64,000 nucleotides of DNA from the NCBI GenBank assembly GCA_964036295.1, contig OZ038470.1:601001-665000 (forward strand). The letters run 5' to 3'. Numbering within the stretch: the first letter of the stretch is position 1; every line of letters begins with the position of its first letter. The stretch is from Plumapathes pennacea. Taxonomy: Eukaryota; Cnidaria; Anthozoa; Antipatharia; Myriopathidae. Under the pieces are notes generated by a model that saw nothing but the letters and a program-made list of their open reading frames with translations, was not told the DNA's origin and made no database searches. Position numbers and translations under genes: made by a program. Shown piece after piece: positions 63,967-64,000 of this stretch.

Positions 63967-64000
63967 TATTCGTGTGTAAATATGAATGGGGAATGGATGT

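Overview
This is a 64 kb piece of an intron-rich animal nuclear genome. The proteins are closest, by my recall of family sequences, to bilaterian orthologs. The many short inverted-repeat elements and the gene style (phase-conserved introns, compact head-to-head pairs) suggest an anthozoan cnidarian, probably a stony coral. The species assignment is inference. I found no tRNA, rRNA, CRISPR or bacterial feature.

Layout. 0.5-3.3 kb: 3' part of an unrecognised, disordered/coiled-coil gene (+). 4.97-21.5 kb: a complete CENP-F gene (+), 13 coding exons and about 3,992 aa. It carries the N-terminal CENP-F signature, the C-terminal LPEVV..GFA.IP motif and a terminal farnesylation box. 22.5-33 kb: a gene-poor region with three small secreted-precursor genes. 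They share only a signal peptide followed directly by H-[FL]-[RT]-[LV]-G-[RK], which looks like a single-copy amidated neuropeptide. 35.2-39.6 kb: SRP54 (-), 17 coding exons. 39.8-41 kb: a single-exon MYND-type HIF prolyl hydroxylase (EGLN, +), divergent from SRP54. 44.2-46.2 kb: an unrecognised gene (+) with a repeated RR(K)DTPA motif and a 39-bp minisatellite. 47.8-49.8 kb: two paralogous secreted precursors (-), each with four CxxxC units. 52-57.8 kb: NT5C3-type pyrimidine 5'-nucleotidase (+), 12 exons. 58.6-59.9 kb: COA1 (-), 4 exons. 60.07 kb to the window end: CCDC14 (+), head-to-head with COA1 and cut by the window edge.

Functional themes. CENP-F (kinetochore, microtubules, mitochondria) and CCDC14 (centriolar satellite family) are cell-division and centrosome genes. 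SRP54, EGLN, NT5C3 and COA1 are housekeeping genes in compact or divergent arrangements. The five small secreted precursors lie in the repeat-rich gaps and are the most likely undescribed content: a HxxxG[RK] family of three members and a (C-x3-C-x6)n family of two members.

At least six inverted-repeat (MITE-like) elements, several minisatellites and many microsatellites occupy introns and gaps. Coordinates come from reading splice sites by eye. Phase was checked across every junction given for CENP-F, SRP54, NT5C3, COA1 and CCDC14.
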